Positions 9,745-19,587 are shown, numbered from the stretch's first letter. The stretch is DNA of 64,000 nt from Saprospiraceae bacterium (GCA_016714085.1 JADJNW010000004.1:124001-188000), one strand, 5' to 3'. Made by a program: numbers and translations. Notes: generated by a model from the sequence alone, not told the origin.

Positions 9745-9801
9745 GGCTTTGCCTGACGTTTTCACTAAGAATAATATTGTTGTTAGGCGTCAGGCAGAGC
9801 C
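9745..9801. terminator. Hairpin between convergent genes
   Basis: A 14-nt arm at 9745-9758 pairs with 9788-9801 with one or two mismatches (GCCTGACG against CGTCAGGC at the core), with a 29-nt AT-rich loop. It lies between the DUF1501 gene and the opposing GH25 gene. There is no strong T-run, so a bidirectional terminator or mRNA-end stabiliser is likely. Confidence 0.5.
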
Positions 9802-9814
9802 GCTCCAAGTCTAA

Positions 9815-10468
9815 CTACGTGCCGTTGAAAACATTGAAATCTACATTCCCAAAAACGCCTTTAATTCTGCCGCGATTCCCATATTGCCAAAAATGCCAAT
9901 CCCGGCCCGAAGCCAGTATAGGCTCGCGGAAGCTGTACCGAGCAATCCATACAGGGTAATCATTAAAATGCCCAGCCAGGATTTTATTATAAAATTTTAG
10001 ATTTGTGTAAATAATGGGCTTTACATTATAACGAATTTCTATTTGATACAACCAAGTGCGAATGCCATTGATCAAAATCGTTTTTGAAACCCCATCCAAA
10101 ACCTCCACATCCAGCACTGGCGGCATGTCTCCGTATTCCATTTCAACAAGGCGGGAAAAGTTATCAGCCTGTTCTCTGGCTGAGATTGTGGGTCGATAGA
10201 AATGATAAGCGCCCCGTTTGAGGCCTACGCGCTTCATCTCTGTCCAGTTGTGACAAAACATCGTATCACTCATCATGAGCCCTTCCGTTGCCTTCACAAA
10301 AGCAAAGTGAATATCTTGAGCTGCTACTGTGTCCCAGTTTACAAAAGATTGATAATGAGAGATATCGATTCCATGGACGACATAATCATAACGACGGGTA
10401 GTGTGTTGGTCACACGCCCATACCGTTGTCAAAAACAGCCCCAAAATACCTGTCCACTTATTGTTCAT
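9815..10468 (-). CDS. GH25 family lysozyme, putative lipoprotein
   Basis: A 217-residue protein with a lipoprotein signal (hydrophobic stretch ending TVWAC, Cys at about residue 19), then a single glycoside hydrolase 25 domain. Visible family motifs are HGIDISHYQ (first catalytic-strand Asp), FAFVKATEG, KRGAYHFYRP, PPVLDVEVLD carrying the catalytic Asp/Glu pair, IIYTNLKFYN and WHFWQYGN. GH25 enzymes cut the MurNAc-beta-1,4-GlcNAc bond of peptidoglycan. Attachment to the outer membrane inner leaflet would place it in the periplasm for wall remodelling. It is a single gene, convergent with DUF1501. Confidence 0.9.
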   Translation of the reverse strand: MNNKWTGILGLFLTTVWACDQHTTRRYDYVVHGIDISHYQSFVNWDTVAAQDIHFAFVKATEGLMMSDTMFCHNWTEMKRVGLKRGAYHFYRPTISAREQADNFSRLVEMEYGDMPPVLDVEVLDGVSKTILINGIRTWLYQIEIRYNVKPIIYTNLKFYNKILAGHFNDYPVWIARYSFREPILASGRDWHFWQYGNRGRIKGVFGNVDFNVFNGT

Positions 10469-10733
10469 TTCATTACTGGAGAATATAGCATTCCAAAATT
10501 CTAAAGTCTAAAAATCGTAAAAAAAACAATTCTGTGAAACCGCTTTATGGCAAAACGTTGTTAGATTGACATTTTATTAACAATAATTTTTCCGTTTTCT
10601 ACGAAATTTAACCTTTTGGATGTCAGACAAAGCTTTCAAATATAGGACTCTAAACAAAAAATATATCGAATACACAAAGTCAAAACCGAAACAATCTATT
10701 TCAACACATTTCTAAAATAACCCAGCATCCAGC

Positions 10734-11951
10734 ATGAACCTCCGCCAGCTTTTTCTCCAACACATAGCTCAAACCAGCGATACGCCGCTTGCACTTGAAA
10801 TTACTATAGCTGAAGGTATGTATTTATTTGATAATCAAGGTAAACCTTATATGGATTTAATTGCAGGTATCGGCGTGAGCGGACTGGGGCATCGGCATCC
10901 GCGCGTGATAGAAGCAGTTAAGAATCAGTTAGATAAATATTTGCACACAATGGTATATGGCGAATTTGTACTCTCACCACAAGTACAATTGGCCAAGCTT
11001 TTAATTGAAAACCTGCCTCAACCACTTGATAGTGTTTATTTTGTGAATTCCGGCGCTGAAGCGGTGGAAGGCGCAATGAAGTTAGCCAAGCGCTATACCA
11101 ATCGACCAGAAATTATTGCTTGCAAAAACGCATATCACGGCAGCACCCAAGGCGCGGCGAGTCTCATGTTCCCAAAGGATTTTACGCAAGTATATCATCC
11201 ATTATTGCCTGGTATTCAGTATATTGAATATAATCACGAAGCTGATTTGAATCTAATTTCTACCCAAACTGCCGCAGTCATAGCCGAAACGGTGCAAGGA
11301 GAATCGGGAATCCACCCTCCTAAAGGTGATTATTTGAAAGCGCTTCGTCGGCGCTGCAACGAAGTCGGTACATTGCTCATTTTGGATGAAATCCAGGCCG
11401 GCTATGGGCGCACGGGATCACTTTGGGCTTTTTTACAATATGATATTGTTCCTGATATTTTACTCCTTGCCAAAGGTATGGGCGGCGGTATGCCAATCGG
11501 TGCGTTTATTGCTTCGCGCGAGCTTATGCAAGTCTTATCTCATAATCCTGTGCTTGGGCACATCACTACATTTGGTGGGCATCCTGTGAGTTGTGCGGCG
11601 GCTTTGGCGACCTTGCAAACGCTCCTAAAAAGTGACTTTATTCAACAAGTGCCGTCTAAAGAGAAATTATTCCACGAATTGCTGGTGCATCCCGCCATTG
11701 TTGAAGTGCGTAGCGCTGGACTCATGATGTCGGTCGAGTTAACGAGTTTCGACTTTGTACGAGCGGTCATCAAAATTTGCTTGGAACGAGGCCTCCTGAC
11801 GGATTGGTTTTTGTTCAACAGTCACGCTTTGCGTATTGCACCGCCGCTGATTATTGAGGAAGAACATATTCGATTTGCTTGTAAAGTAATTATCGAGGCG
11901 ATTGAGGAAGTGACTAACGGTGGGCTTTCCCAAAGGATTCCCATGGAATAG
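10734..11951 (+). CDS. Class III PLP-dependent aminotransferase (acetylornithine/ornithine-aminotransferase-like)
   Basis: A 405-residue aminotransferase. It shows GVSGLGHRHPRV, the SGAEAVEGAMKLAKRYT cofactor-phosphate loop, NAYHGST, LILDEIQAGYGRTG (the Asp that holds the pyridine ring) and the Schiff-base lysine in LAKGMGGGMPIGAF, followed by HITTFGGHPV. These define class III enzymes that transfer omega-amino or 4-amino groups. The exact substrate (acetylornithine, ornithine, 4-aminobutyrate and others) cannot be settled from motifs; Bacteroidota genomes often have this copy outside the arginine operon. It is followed after 24 bp by the unknown nuclease-like gene. Confidence 0.88.
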   Translation: MNLRQLFLQHIAQTSDTPLALEITIAEGMYLFDNQGKPYMDLIAGIGVSGLGHRHPRVIEAVKNQLDKYLHTMVYGEFVLSPQVQLAKLLIENLPQPLDSVYFVNSGAEAVEGAMKLAKRYTNRPEIIACKNAYHGSTQGAASLMFPKDFTQVYHPLLPGIQYIEYNHEADLNLISTQTAAVIAETVQGESGIHPPKGDYLKALRRRCNEVGTLLILDEIQAGYGRTGSLWAFLQYDIVPDILLLAKGMGGGMPIGAFIASRELMQVLSHNPVLGHITTFGGHPVSCAAALATLQTLLKSDFIQQVPSKEKLFHELLVHPAIVEVRSAGLMMSVELTSFDFVRAVIKICLERGLLTDWFLFNSHALRIAPPLIIEEEHIRFACKVIIEAIEEVTNGGLSQRIPME

Positions 11952-11975
11952 CTGCCGAAAACAAATTTGCACCAA

Positions 11976-12533
11976 ATGAGACTTTTTAGAAATCCAATAG
12001 AAATTTTACTCTCTGAATCCGATTTGGCGAAAGCTAGAGGTTTCGCGGATGCTGTTGTAAGCACCGTTAATTATCGAGATAGCAATCAATTCAATGCAAA
12101 CAAAATTCGGGATGATCATTTCATCAGTAAACTTGGGGAAGAAGCAAAAAAAGCTTTTGAGCAATATCATTGCCAGGTGAAAGGTCCAGATTACACGATT
12201 TACGAAGGCAAACAAAAATCCTGGGAAGAGGATTTGTATGTAAATGGCAGTGGTCTAGCAGTGAAAACCCAGCGCCGTTCAGCAGCCCAGCGTTATGGCT
12301 TATCCTGGACGTTTCAAAAGTCCAAATTTCGTACCGATCCTATTTTGCAAAAGCCCGAAGCCTGGGTTTGTTTTGTGGAATATAATGATCTTAATGAAAA
12401 GCCTATTGCTATTGTATTTCCAGCTTTCCAGATGAAAGAATTGCCTTTGAAAGAGCCAAAACTCCCGCACCTCAAAGACAAAAAAGTGGTGGTATATGCG
12501 GAAGATTTATTGAGGCTTCTGGAACAAATCTAG
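11976..12533 (+). CDS. Unknown protein with PD-(D/E)XK-nuclease-like features
   Basis: A 185-residue soluble protein from the ATG at 11976; a TTG nine bases upstream is the other choice. I do not recognise a named family. The middle reads GPDYTIYEGKQKSWEED (about residues 70-86), then a short beta segment ending AVKTQ (95-99) and QRYGLSWTFQ. An acidic residue, then a strand with a Lys followed by Gln, is what PD-(D/E)XK endonucleases look like, although the acidic residue two before the Lys is Ala here. No methyltransferase is adjacent. It overlaps the end of the opposing E2 gene by 4 bp, so the two stop codons share bases. Confidence 0.6.
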   Translation: MRLFRNPIEILLSESDLAKARGFADAVVSTVNYRDSNQFNANKIRDDHFISKLGEEAKKAFEQYHCQVKGPDYTIYEGKQKSWEEDLYVNGSGLAVKTQRRSAAQRYGLSWTFQKSKFRTDPILQKPEAWVCFVEYNDLNEKPIAIVFPAFQMKELPLKEPKLPHLKDKKVVVYAEDLLRLLEQI

Positions 12534-13852
12534 AACGCCCGTTTCGGATCAAATCCTTCCAGGTAATCACCAACTCTGCGCAGGAACGAGCCCCCAAGAA
12601 AGCCATCTACTACACGGTGATCATAAGACATAGACAAAAACATCATATGTCGTACCGCGATCAAGTCACCGTATTCAGTCTCTACCACCGCCGGTTTTTT
12701 GCGAATTGCACCGGCCGCCATGATGGCTGCTTGTGGTTGATTAATAATCGGCGTACCCATCACGTTGCCAAAAGTACCTACATTCGTCAGCGTAAACGTA
12801 CCATCCTGGATTTCTTCAGGCTTGAGTTTGTTGGCGCGAGCGCGGCCTGCAAGGTCGTTGACGGATTTGGTCAAACCAATCAGATTTAGTTGATCTGCGT
12901 TTTTAATGACTGGTACAATCAAATTGCCTGAGGGCAAAGCTGTCGCCATGCCAATATTAATATATTTCTTGCGAATAATTTTGGTGCCGTCCACCGAGAT
13001 ATTGATCATTGGAAAATCAAGGATTGCTTTTACAATCGCTTCAATAAAAATAGGCGTGAAAGTAATTTTTTCATTGAATTTCTTTTCAAACTCACCTTTT
13101 ACGCGTTCGCGCCATTGCACGATATTGGTCATATCCACCTCTACGAATGAAGTCACGTGCGGCGACGTATGCTTCGACATCACCATGTGATCGGCGATGA
13201 GGCGGCGCATCCGATCCATCTCAATGATTTCGGTGTTTTCGGAGGTGGTTATTGACTGTTGACTATTGACTGTTGACTGCTGGCTGCCTACCGTTTGAGT
13301 TTGGGGCGCAGTTCCGCGGTTCTCGACATAAGCGAGAATATCTTTTTTCGTCACTCTACCATGAAGACCAGAGCCTTCCAATTGTTCGAGTTCCGTTATG
13401 CTGATGTTTTCTTCTTTAGCAATATTGCGCACCAAAGGCGAGTAAAAACGCTGCGTTGAGCTTGTTCTTTCTGTGGGGATTACGTCGGCAGCCTCCAGTA
13501 CAAGCTCAGGTTTCGGGGCAACAGGTGTTTCGTTTTTGTTTTGACCATTACCGCTGTGGCTTCCATTTGCGGTCGATTTTTCTATACTGGGCGCGGGTGC
13601 AGCATCTTCACCTTCGGGGGCAATAATGGCAATAACTTTGCCAATTTCTACGGTATCATTTTCTTGAAAACGAATCTCTTGGATGACGCCACTTATGGGC
13701 GAAGGCACTTCCGAATCTACTTTATCCGTAGCACTTTCAAGGATGGTTTCGTCCACTTCCACTTTATCTCCAACATTTTTTACCCACTTGAGGATGGTGG
13801 CTTCCATAATACTTTCGCCCATTTTAGGCATGATCAATTCGACGAGCGCCAT
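12530..13852 (-). CDS. Dihydrolipoamide acyltransferase (E2 of a 2-oxoacid dehydrogenase complex)
   Basis: A 440-residue E2 subunit. Domains in order: an N-terminal lipoyl domain with the lipoylated Lys about residue 44 in ATDKVDSE; a linker; a peripheral subunit-binding domain (about 136-175, FYSPLVRNIAKEE...GLHGRVTKKDIL); a second linker; and the catalytic domain (about 210-440) with MSYDHRVVDG, whose His and Asp act in acyl transfer to CoA. Whether the substrate is pyruvate, branched-chain oxoacids or 2-oxoglutarate cannot be told without E1 genes, and none is adjacent. The second linker (about 187-203) is coded by a heptanucleotide array and reads SQQSTVNSQQS. Confidence 0.92.
   Translation of the reverse strand: MALVELIMPKMGESIMEATILKWVKNVGDKVEVDETILESATDKVDSEVPSPISGVIQEIRFQENDTVEIGKVIAIIAPEGEDAAPAPSIEKSTANGSHSGNGQNKNETPVAPKPELVLEAADVIPTERTSSTQRFYSPLVRNIAKEENISITELEQLEGSGLHGRVTKKDILAYVENRGTAPQTQTVGSQQSTVNSQQSITTSENTEIIEMDRMRRLIADHMVMSKHTSPHVTSFVEVDMTNIVQWRERVKGEFEKKFNEKITFTPIFIEAIVKAILDFPMINISVDGTKIIRKKYINIGMATALPSGNLIVPVIKNADQLNLIGLTKSVNDLAGRARANKLKPEEIQDGTFTLTNVGTFGNVMGTPIINQPQAAIMAAGAIRKKPAVVETEYGDLIAVRHMMFLSMSYDHRVVDGFLGGSFLRRVGDYLEGFDPKRAF
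13251..13299. repeat. Heptanucleotide array in the E2 linker
   Basis: Units ATTGACT, GTTGACT, ATTGACT, GTTGACT, GCTGGCT are followed by two degenerate units (GCCTACC, GTTTGAG), all in 7-base steps. The array lies in a flexible inter-domain linker of the acyltransferase, where extra residues are tolerated. Confidence 0.75.
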
Positions 13853-13970
13853 ATTACTAAGATTTTATTTTTGGTTGTTATTTGGTTGGCAAAATTAAAG
13901 TACAAAGGTAATGGATTTTTTGGGCGATAACAAACGAAAATTTTGTCCGACTCCAAAGTCGATTCACTTT

Positions 13971-15230
13971 TTAAACTCTTTCTATTATATAATGTTCAAC
14001 AACAAACTTCCGCAGCAAATCCATCGCCATGATCGCGGTATAATGAATGTTTTTCAATCGATCCTTGCCACTCATAATTTTTTTAGTGACGATCAAATCC
14101 TTGTTGCCAATAGCCAACCAAACAAGACCGACAGGCTTTTCAGGTGTGCCGCCACCGGGCCCGGCAATGCCGGAAACAGAAATGGCAATATCTACATTCA
14201 GAAATGGTAACGCGCCTTGCACCATTTCTATTACCGTTTGTTCGCTGACGGCACCGTATTGTTCTAATGTTTCTTCTTTTACAGCCAATAATTTCATTTT
14301 CAATTGGTTGGTATAAGGAACGACCCCACCCATAAAATATTCAGAAGAGCCTGAAACAGAGGTAATTCGATGTGCCAGGTAGCCACCTGTGCAGCTTTCA
14401 GCAAGACCAAGTTTGAGTCCGCGCTCGCGCAGCATTTGACCAACAGCAGATTCCAAATCTTCTTTTTCATGCCCAAAGATGATTTCCGGGATCAAAGACT
14501 CCAATTCGGCTGCCTTTTGGTCTAGGGCTTGGTTGAGTAAATTCTCATCATCGCCAATGCCAGTAAGCCGCAGCCGCACCTGGCCCAAGGCAGGCAGATA
14601 AGCTAATTTTATATTTTCAGGAAGCTGATCTTCAAATAGTTCCAAACGATTAGCAATTTCCGTTTCGCCTGTCCCAACAGTCAGAATCGTACGATGTGCA
14701 ATGACTTGCCCTTGAAAACGCTGCTTCAAGCGCGGCAATACTTCATATTCCATGAGGTATTCCATCTCGTAAGGTACACCCGGCATGGACACCAGCACTT
14801 TTCCATCCACTTCAAACCACATACCAGGAGCTGTTCCCATTTTATTTTGCAAAAGCATAGCATTGGAAGGCATAAAACATTGAATTCGATGTGATTCTCG
14901 AATTGGGATATTACGTTTTTCAAACATGTGTACAATGCGATCGTAAGTCGGTTGGTCGAATACCAATTCCACTCCAAAAAAATCTGCAATTGCCTTTTTG
15001 GTTATATCATCCTTGGTCGGGCCAAGTCCGCCTGTCATCAACACAATATCTGCCTCAATAAGAGCCGCTCGAATACCATTCTGAATCGCGTCGAGCGTAT
15101 CACCAACAGAAGTTTTTTTCATTACCCGGGCGCCAATCAAATTGAGTTGCTGCGCCATCCAGGCAGAGTTGGTGTCTATGATTTGCCCGATGAGGATTTC
15201 GTCGCCAATGGTCAGGATATGTACGGTCAT
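13971..15230 (-). CDS. cinA: CinA-like protein (nicotinamide-nucleotide amidohydrolase)
   Basis: A 419-residue two-domain protein. The N-terminal molybdopterin-binding-like domain (MTVHILTIGDEILIGQI, then MTGGLGPTKDD) is a nucleotide pyrophosphatase module in this family. The C-terminal domain (GLAESCTGGYLAHRIT, SGIAGPGGGTPEKPVGLVW) is the PncC-type NMN deamidase that recycles nicotinamide mononucleotide to nicotinate mononucleotide. The full length matches CinA. It is separated from birA by a heptanucleotide repeat and reads in the same direction, so a shared transcript is possible. Confidence 0.93.
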   Translation of the reverse strand: MTVHILTIGDEILIGQIIDTNSAWMAQQLNLIGARVMKKTSVGDTLDAIQNGIRAALIEADIVLMTGGLGPTKDDITKKAIADFFGVELVFDQPTYDRIVHMFEKRNIPIRESHRIQCFMPSNAMLLQNKMGTAPGMWFEVDGKVLVSMPGVPYEMEYLMEYEVLPRLKQRFQGQVIAHRTILTVGTGETEIANRLELFEDQLPENIKLAYLPALGQVRLRLTGIGDDENLLNQALDQKAAELESLIPEIIFGHEKEDLESAVGQMLRERGLKLGLAESCTGGYLAHRITSVSGSSEYFMGGVVPYTNQLKMKLLAVKEETLEQYGAVSEQTVIEMVQGALPFLNVDIAISVSGIAGPGGGTPEKPVGLVWLAIGNKDLIVTKKIMSGKDRLKNIHYTAIMAMDLLRKFVVEHYIIERV

Positions 15231-15234
15231 AGTA

Positions 15235-15269
15235 GTTTCAGGTTTTAAGTTTCAGGTTTGGAGGTTTTA
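15235..15269. repeat. Heptanucleotide array upstream of cinA
   Basis: Five units (GTTTCAG, GTTTTAA, GTTTCAG, GTTTGGA, GGTTTTA) begin 4 bp upstream of the cinA ATG. A partial inverse (CCTGAAACCTG) occurs near 15310, so the 110-bp intergenic region can fold back on itself. The array would lie in the cinA leader. Confidence 0.65.
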
Positions 15270-15340
15270 GAATATGATTTATTCCAGTGCAGAAAACTTG
15301 CAATATCCCACCTGAAACCTGCATCATTATAGAAAAGTTG

Positions 15341-16102
15341 TTATAAAAAACTAATTTCTTTGATCGAGAATGTTTCCTCGCCAAAAGCACTGTTTATCAA
15401 TAGTTTACCGCTTGGCATAATGTCATTAATGCTGCCTTGAAAAACGCTGCCATCTGCCCGTCGGAAAGAACTTTCTTCACCGTAACGGTATAAATGCTGG
15501 AGGTATTCCTGTCGAAGTGATTCAAAACTGGTCGTTTTTTTCAAATTCAAATAGCGTTGTTCCACAAATAGGCAAAGATCATCGATGAGATCGTACAAAG
15601 GAAAGGTACGCGCAGTTTCTAAAGTCAGAGAAGTCGCATTTGGCGCATTTGTTGAAAAACTTGTTTGATTCACATTAACACCAATACCCACTACGCTTGA
15701 TTGCAGCAGCCCATTGCCTATGGAGTTTTGAATAAGAATGCCGCAAATTTTGCGATTGCCGACATAAATATCATTTGGCCACTTGACTTTGGTCGTTTTT
15801 TCAACGTTTTTTGCAATAAAGTCCCTGACAGCTAAAGAAATTGCGAGATTGAGTGCAAAGGACTCATGCAGCGGCAGAAAAACAGGATGCAAAATAACAC
15901 TCAAGGAAAGATTTTTGTGGGGTTCGCTTTCCCAGCTACTGCCAATTTGTCCTCTACCTTGCGTCTGTTGGAAGGTCGAAATGACAGTCCCTTCAATTGG
16001 TTTGCTTTTTGTTAGTAATTCCAGGGCATACAAATTGGTAGATTCCAACTCTGGGAAGTCGAGGAGAACCTTTCCGATAAAAAGTGTGTTTTTAGTATGC
16101 AA
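15341..16102 (-). CDS. birA: Biotin--[acetyl-CoA-carboxylase] ligase
   Basis: Attaches biotin to the carrier domain of biotin enzymes. The 253-residue length fits the monofunctional form without the N-terminal repressor helix-turn-helix. Visible motifs are ELESTNLYALELL, the ATP/biotin loop QTQGRGQIGSSWES, KWPNDIYVGNRKICGILIQ, and VGIGVNVNQ. The start is a TTG (16102), as there is no nearby in-frame ATG; the following residues fit the usual N-terminus. It is divergent from rsfS with 76 bp between them, an arrangement conserved in Bacteroidota. Confidence 0.93.
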   Translation of the reverse strand: MHTKNTLFIGKVLLDFPELESTNLYALELLTKSKPIEGTVISTFQQTQGRGQIGSSWESEPHKNLSLSVILHPVFLPLHESFALNLAISLAVRDFIAKNVEKTTKVKWPNDIYVGNRKICGILIQNSIGNGLLQSSVVGIGVNVNQTSFSTNAPNATSLTLETARTFPLYDLIDDLCLFVEQRYLNLKKTTSFESLRQEYLQHLYRYGEESSFRRADGSVFQGSINDIMPSGKLLINSAFGEETFSIKEISFL

Positions 16103-16178
16103 GTTGGAATTTATTAGTATTTTTAATAAACTTTGTGAAATATTTCAACCTTATTTGCAAAACTAATAAAAACTGAAT

Positions 16179-16565
16179 TTGGATTCTCAAATTAAAGTAC
16201 CACAACGCAAACTGACCGTCGAAGAAATAAATGACCTGATAATAGACGGTATTCAGGACATCAAAGGGAAAAACATTGTTAAGCTTGATTTACGACATAT
16301 AGAGGACGCTCCCGCCGATTTTTTTATCATTTGCGAAGGAGAATCCAGCACACAGGTAAAAGCAATATCCGACAATATATACCGCCGACTAAAAGAGGAA
16401 GCCCGCAGCGGGCCGGTACATGTGGAAGGGCAGAGAAGCTCCCGTTGGATTTGTATGGATTATTTTCCAACGGTGGTGCATGTTTTTTATAAAGAAACGC
16501 GCGCTTTTTACGAATTGGAAGACCTGTGGAGTGACGCAATATTCACAGAATATGAAAATTTGTAG
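16179..16565 (+). CDS. rsfS: Ribosomal silencing factor RsfS
   Basis: A 128-residue Iojap/RsfS protein. It binds ribosomal protein uL14 on the 50S subunit and blocks subunit joining during starvation. Family signatures are present: DLRHIEDAPADFFIICEGES, then VHVEGQRSSRWICMDY and VHVFYKETRAFYELEDLWSDA. The frame starts at a TTG (16179); the N-terminal 10 residues are variable in the family. It lies 94 bp upstream of ftsH, the usual pair in this phylum. Confidence 0.93.
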   Translation: MDSQIKVPQRKLTVEEINDLIIDGIQDIKGKNIVKLDLRHIEDAPADFFIICEGESSTQVKAISDNIYRRLKEEARSGPVHVEGQRSSRWICMDYFPTVVHVFYKETRAFYELEDLWSDAIFTEYENL

Positions 16566-16659
16566 TCAAATTTGCTGTTTTGGTCGAGGATTAGCAACGA
16601 AAAGGCGTCAGCCACGTTTTAAATCGAAAGTAATTTTTTAGAAAATCGTGTGAATTTAG

Positions 16660-18640
16660 ATGGAGAACAACAAAGAAAATAAACCAAGCGGGCCAAGATT
16701 CAATACTTTTTGGATTTATGGTATCATTGCATTGCTTCTCATTGCGCTGAATATCTGGAGCCTGGGGGATGCCAAGAAAGAGCCGATTGACTTCAATGAA
16801 CTGCGGCAGATGCTTGTGCAACAAGATGTGGATCGAATCGAGGTGATCAACAATACAGTAGCGCATCTTTACATTAAAGAAGATCGCTTGTCTAAATATC
16901 CTGATGCGAATAAAAACAGCTTGAATGTAGGAGGTGATCGATATCATTTTCGCATGAATGTTGGCTCGGAGCAGTATTTCTATGAGCGAGTGAAAGAAAT
17001 GCAAAAGGACATTCCTGCTGATCAAATTGTTGAGCCAAAGCCGGTGACGAAATCGAATTTCTTGCCGCAATTACTGAGTTGGATTATTCCTTTTGCACTC
17101 ATTATCATTATATGGATTTTTATTATGCGTCGGGTAGGTGGTGGAGCTGGTGGGCCAGGGGCGCAGATTTTTAATATCGGCAAGTCGAAAGCTACACTTT
17201 TCGATCAGAATACCAAAGTAAGTGTGACCTTCCAGGATGTAGCAGGATTGGACGAAGCGAAAGAAGAAGTCATGGAAGTAGTGGATTTCCTGAAAAATCC
17301 AAAGAAATATACTGCACTCGGTGGCAAAATTCCAAAAGGCGTATTGCTGGTAGGGCCTCCAGGTACAGGTAAAACCTTGTTAGCCAAGGCCGTAGCAGGC
17401 GAAGCCGGTGTGCCGTTTTTCTCAATTTCGGGTTCTGATTTTGTAGAAATGTTCGTCGGCGTTGGTGCATCGCGGGTGCGTGATTTGTTCAAGCAAGCTC
17501 GTGAGAAAGCGCCATGTATTGTATTTATTGATGAAATTGATGCGATTGGTCGGGCCAGAGGCCGTGCAAGCCTTCAAGGAGGCAATGACGAGCGTGAGAA
17601 TACACTCAACCAGTTGCTGGTGGAGATGGATGGATTCAGTACAGATAAAGGCGTAATTCTGATGGCGGCCACAAACCGTCCAGATGTATTGGATTCTGCA
17701 TTGCTGCGCCCGGGGCGTTTTGACCGTCAGATTGGTATTGATCGCCCTGATTTGAAAGGACGCGAAGCGATTTTCAATGTGCATTTGAAAAATATCAAAA
17801 AATCACCAGATGTTACGGCTTTCGCACTGTCAGAAATGACGCCGGGCTTTGCAGGTGCGGATATTGCGAATGTTTGTAATGAAGCTGCTTTGATCGCGGC
17901 ACGCCGCAACAAAAAAGCGGTGGACATGGATGATTTCAATTCTGCGCTTGATCGGGTGATCGGTGGCTTGGAGAAGAAGAATAAGCTCATTTCACCAGAA
18001 GAAAAGAAAATCATCGCTTTCCACGAGGCGGGCCACGCCGTGTGTGGTTGGTATCTGGAGCACGCCTCCCCATTGGTAAAGGTGACGATCGTGCCACGAG
18101 GCATCGGTACCTTGGGTTATGCTCAATATTTGCCAAAAGAAGAATATATAACGCGCACCGAGCAATTGCTCGATCGAATGTGTATGACATTTGGTGGTCG
18201 CGCTGCCGAAACCATTGTTTTTAATAAGGTTTCGACAGGTGCACACAGCGATTTGGATCAGGTAACGAAGATGGCTTACAGCATGATTACCGATTTTGGT
18301 ATGAATGAAAAAGTAGGTCAGGTTTCTTTTTATGGTATGTCGCAAGATCAATTTATGCAACGCCCATATTCAGATGAAACGGCGACGCTGATTGATCAAG
18401 AAGTGCGCAAATTGCTGGATGGACAGTTTGAGCGCGCCAAAGCCTTGTTACGCGAGCGCCGCAGAGAACTGGAAATATTGGCGGATGCTTTGCTTGAAAA
18501 AGAAGTACTGCATAAATCCGATGTAGCACGGCTGATTAAGTTCTACGCCTTTCCCTGCTAATAATGATCATTTGCATCATAATGGAGTGCCGCCAGTTGG
18601 GCCGATACAAGAAGAAGCTGAAGCTTCTAAGGAAGCGTAA
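16660..18640 (+). CDS. ftsH: ATP-dependent zinc metalloprotease FtsH, frameshifted at its extreme C-terminus
   Basis: Membrane-bound AAA+ protease for quality control. Two membrane segments (about residues 15-33 and 145-163) flank the periplasmic region. The AAA domain has Walker A GPPGTGKT (about 230-237), Walker [13 protein letters not shown] and the second region of homology ending [12 protein letters not shown]. The peptidase domain has HEAGH (about 454-458) and the third zinc ligand in [10 protein letters not shown]. As read, it ends FYAFPC at 18561. Dropping one base near 18545 opens the frame [11 protein letters not shown]... to a stop at 18638-18640, a proline- and acid-rich tail that looks normal for this phylum. 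A read error is likely; the truncated form would still keep both domains. Confidence 0.95.
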
Positions 18641-18705
18641 AATAGTTGATGGGGTGATATGTAGACAAAGATTGATATTTCAAACTTGATCACCTTATTA
18701 CCCCA

Positions 18706-19587
18706 TCATCTTATTATCCTTTTTATAAGCGGATAACTAAAAACAGCTGCGAGGATTATCACCACACCCCAATAAAAATGCCCACTCAATTCTTCATTTT
18801 CTTTCAATAGAACCCAAGCCATTAAGATGCCGTACACCGGCTCTAAATTAATTGTAAGATTCGCAGTAAATGCTGAAACGTGTCGTAACGATTTGATTGC
18901 CAGTACATAACCAAGCGTAGTACAAAGCAAGGCTAAAACAATTAGGTAAAACCAATCCATTTGTGTTGGCACAATCCGTATCTCATCTTTAGAAATAGCA
19001 TAGTAAATTGGTAGTACGATACTCAAGAATAGCCAGGCGCTACCTAATTCTAAAAAAGTGATTTCCATTGCATTATGCTGTCCTATTAATTTTTTATTAA
19101 AAGTGGCAAACAATGCTACCAGAAATGCTGCCAAAATTCCTACCCAAAGCCCCGTCACCATTGATAATTGCATACCATTTACGATCAACACCATGCCGGG
19201 GACAATGAGCAATCCCAGAGCGATTTCGTACCAAATGACTTTTTGCCGCATGATAAGTGGCTCCAGCAGCGAAGTAAAAAAGGAAGTGGTCGCCATAGCT
19301 ACCAGCGCGATAGACGCGTTTGCCAATTTGATCGAGCCGTAAAACGCCAGCCAGTGCAGCGCCACCAGTATGCCAATGCCCATAAATTGCAGGATTTGCT
19401 TACGAGGCAGCGTACGAAAAAGTCTGACAACCTTGATTAAAAATAATAGACTAAAACTGGTGAGCAACACACGCCACCATACCAACGACAGCGCAGGCAA
19501 ACTGATTAAATCCCCCAGAATAGCAGTAAAACCAAATAGAAAGACCGCAATATGCAGTTCGATATAGGCTCTTGTGACAGGATTCAT
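18706..19587 (-). CDS. EamA/DMT family transporter
   Basis: A 293-residue protein with ten predicted hydrophobic helices in two EamA halves; the ATG at 19587 begins MNPVTRAYIELHIAV just before the first helix. The pattern (PLSLVWWR-like PALSLVWWRVLL after helix 2, ATTSFFTSLLEPL after helix 4, TLGYVLAIKSLRHVSAF, NLEPVYGILMAW) is that of drug/metabolite exporters of the inner membrane. The substrate is unknown; many members export amino acids or their by-products. Its stop lies within a run of 7-base steps (18689-18723). Confidence 0.9.
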   Translation of the reverse strand: MNPVTRAYIELHIAVFLFGFTAILGDLISLPALSLVWWRVLLTSFSLLFLIKVVRLFRTLPRKQILQFMGIGILVALHWLAFYGSIKLANASIALVAMATTSFFTSLLEPLIMRQKVIWYEIALGLLIVPGMVLIVNGMQLSMVTGLWVGILAAFLVALFATFNKKLIGQHNAMEITFLELGSAWLFLSIVLPIYYAISKDEIRIVPTQMDWFYLIVLALLCTTLGYVLAIKSLRHVSAFTANLTINLEPVYGILMAWVLLKENEELSGHFYWGVVIILAAVFSYPLIKRIIR

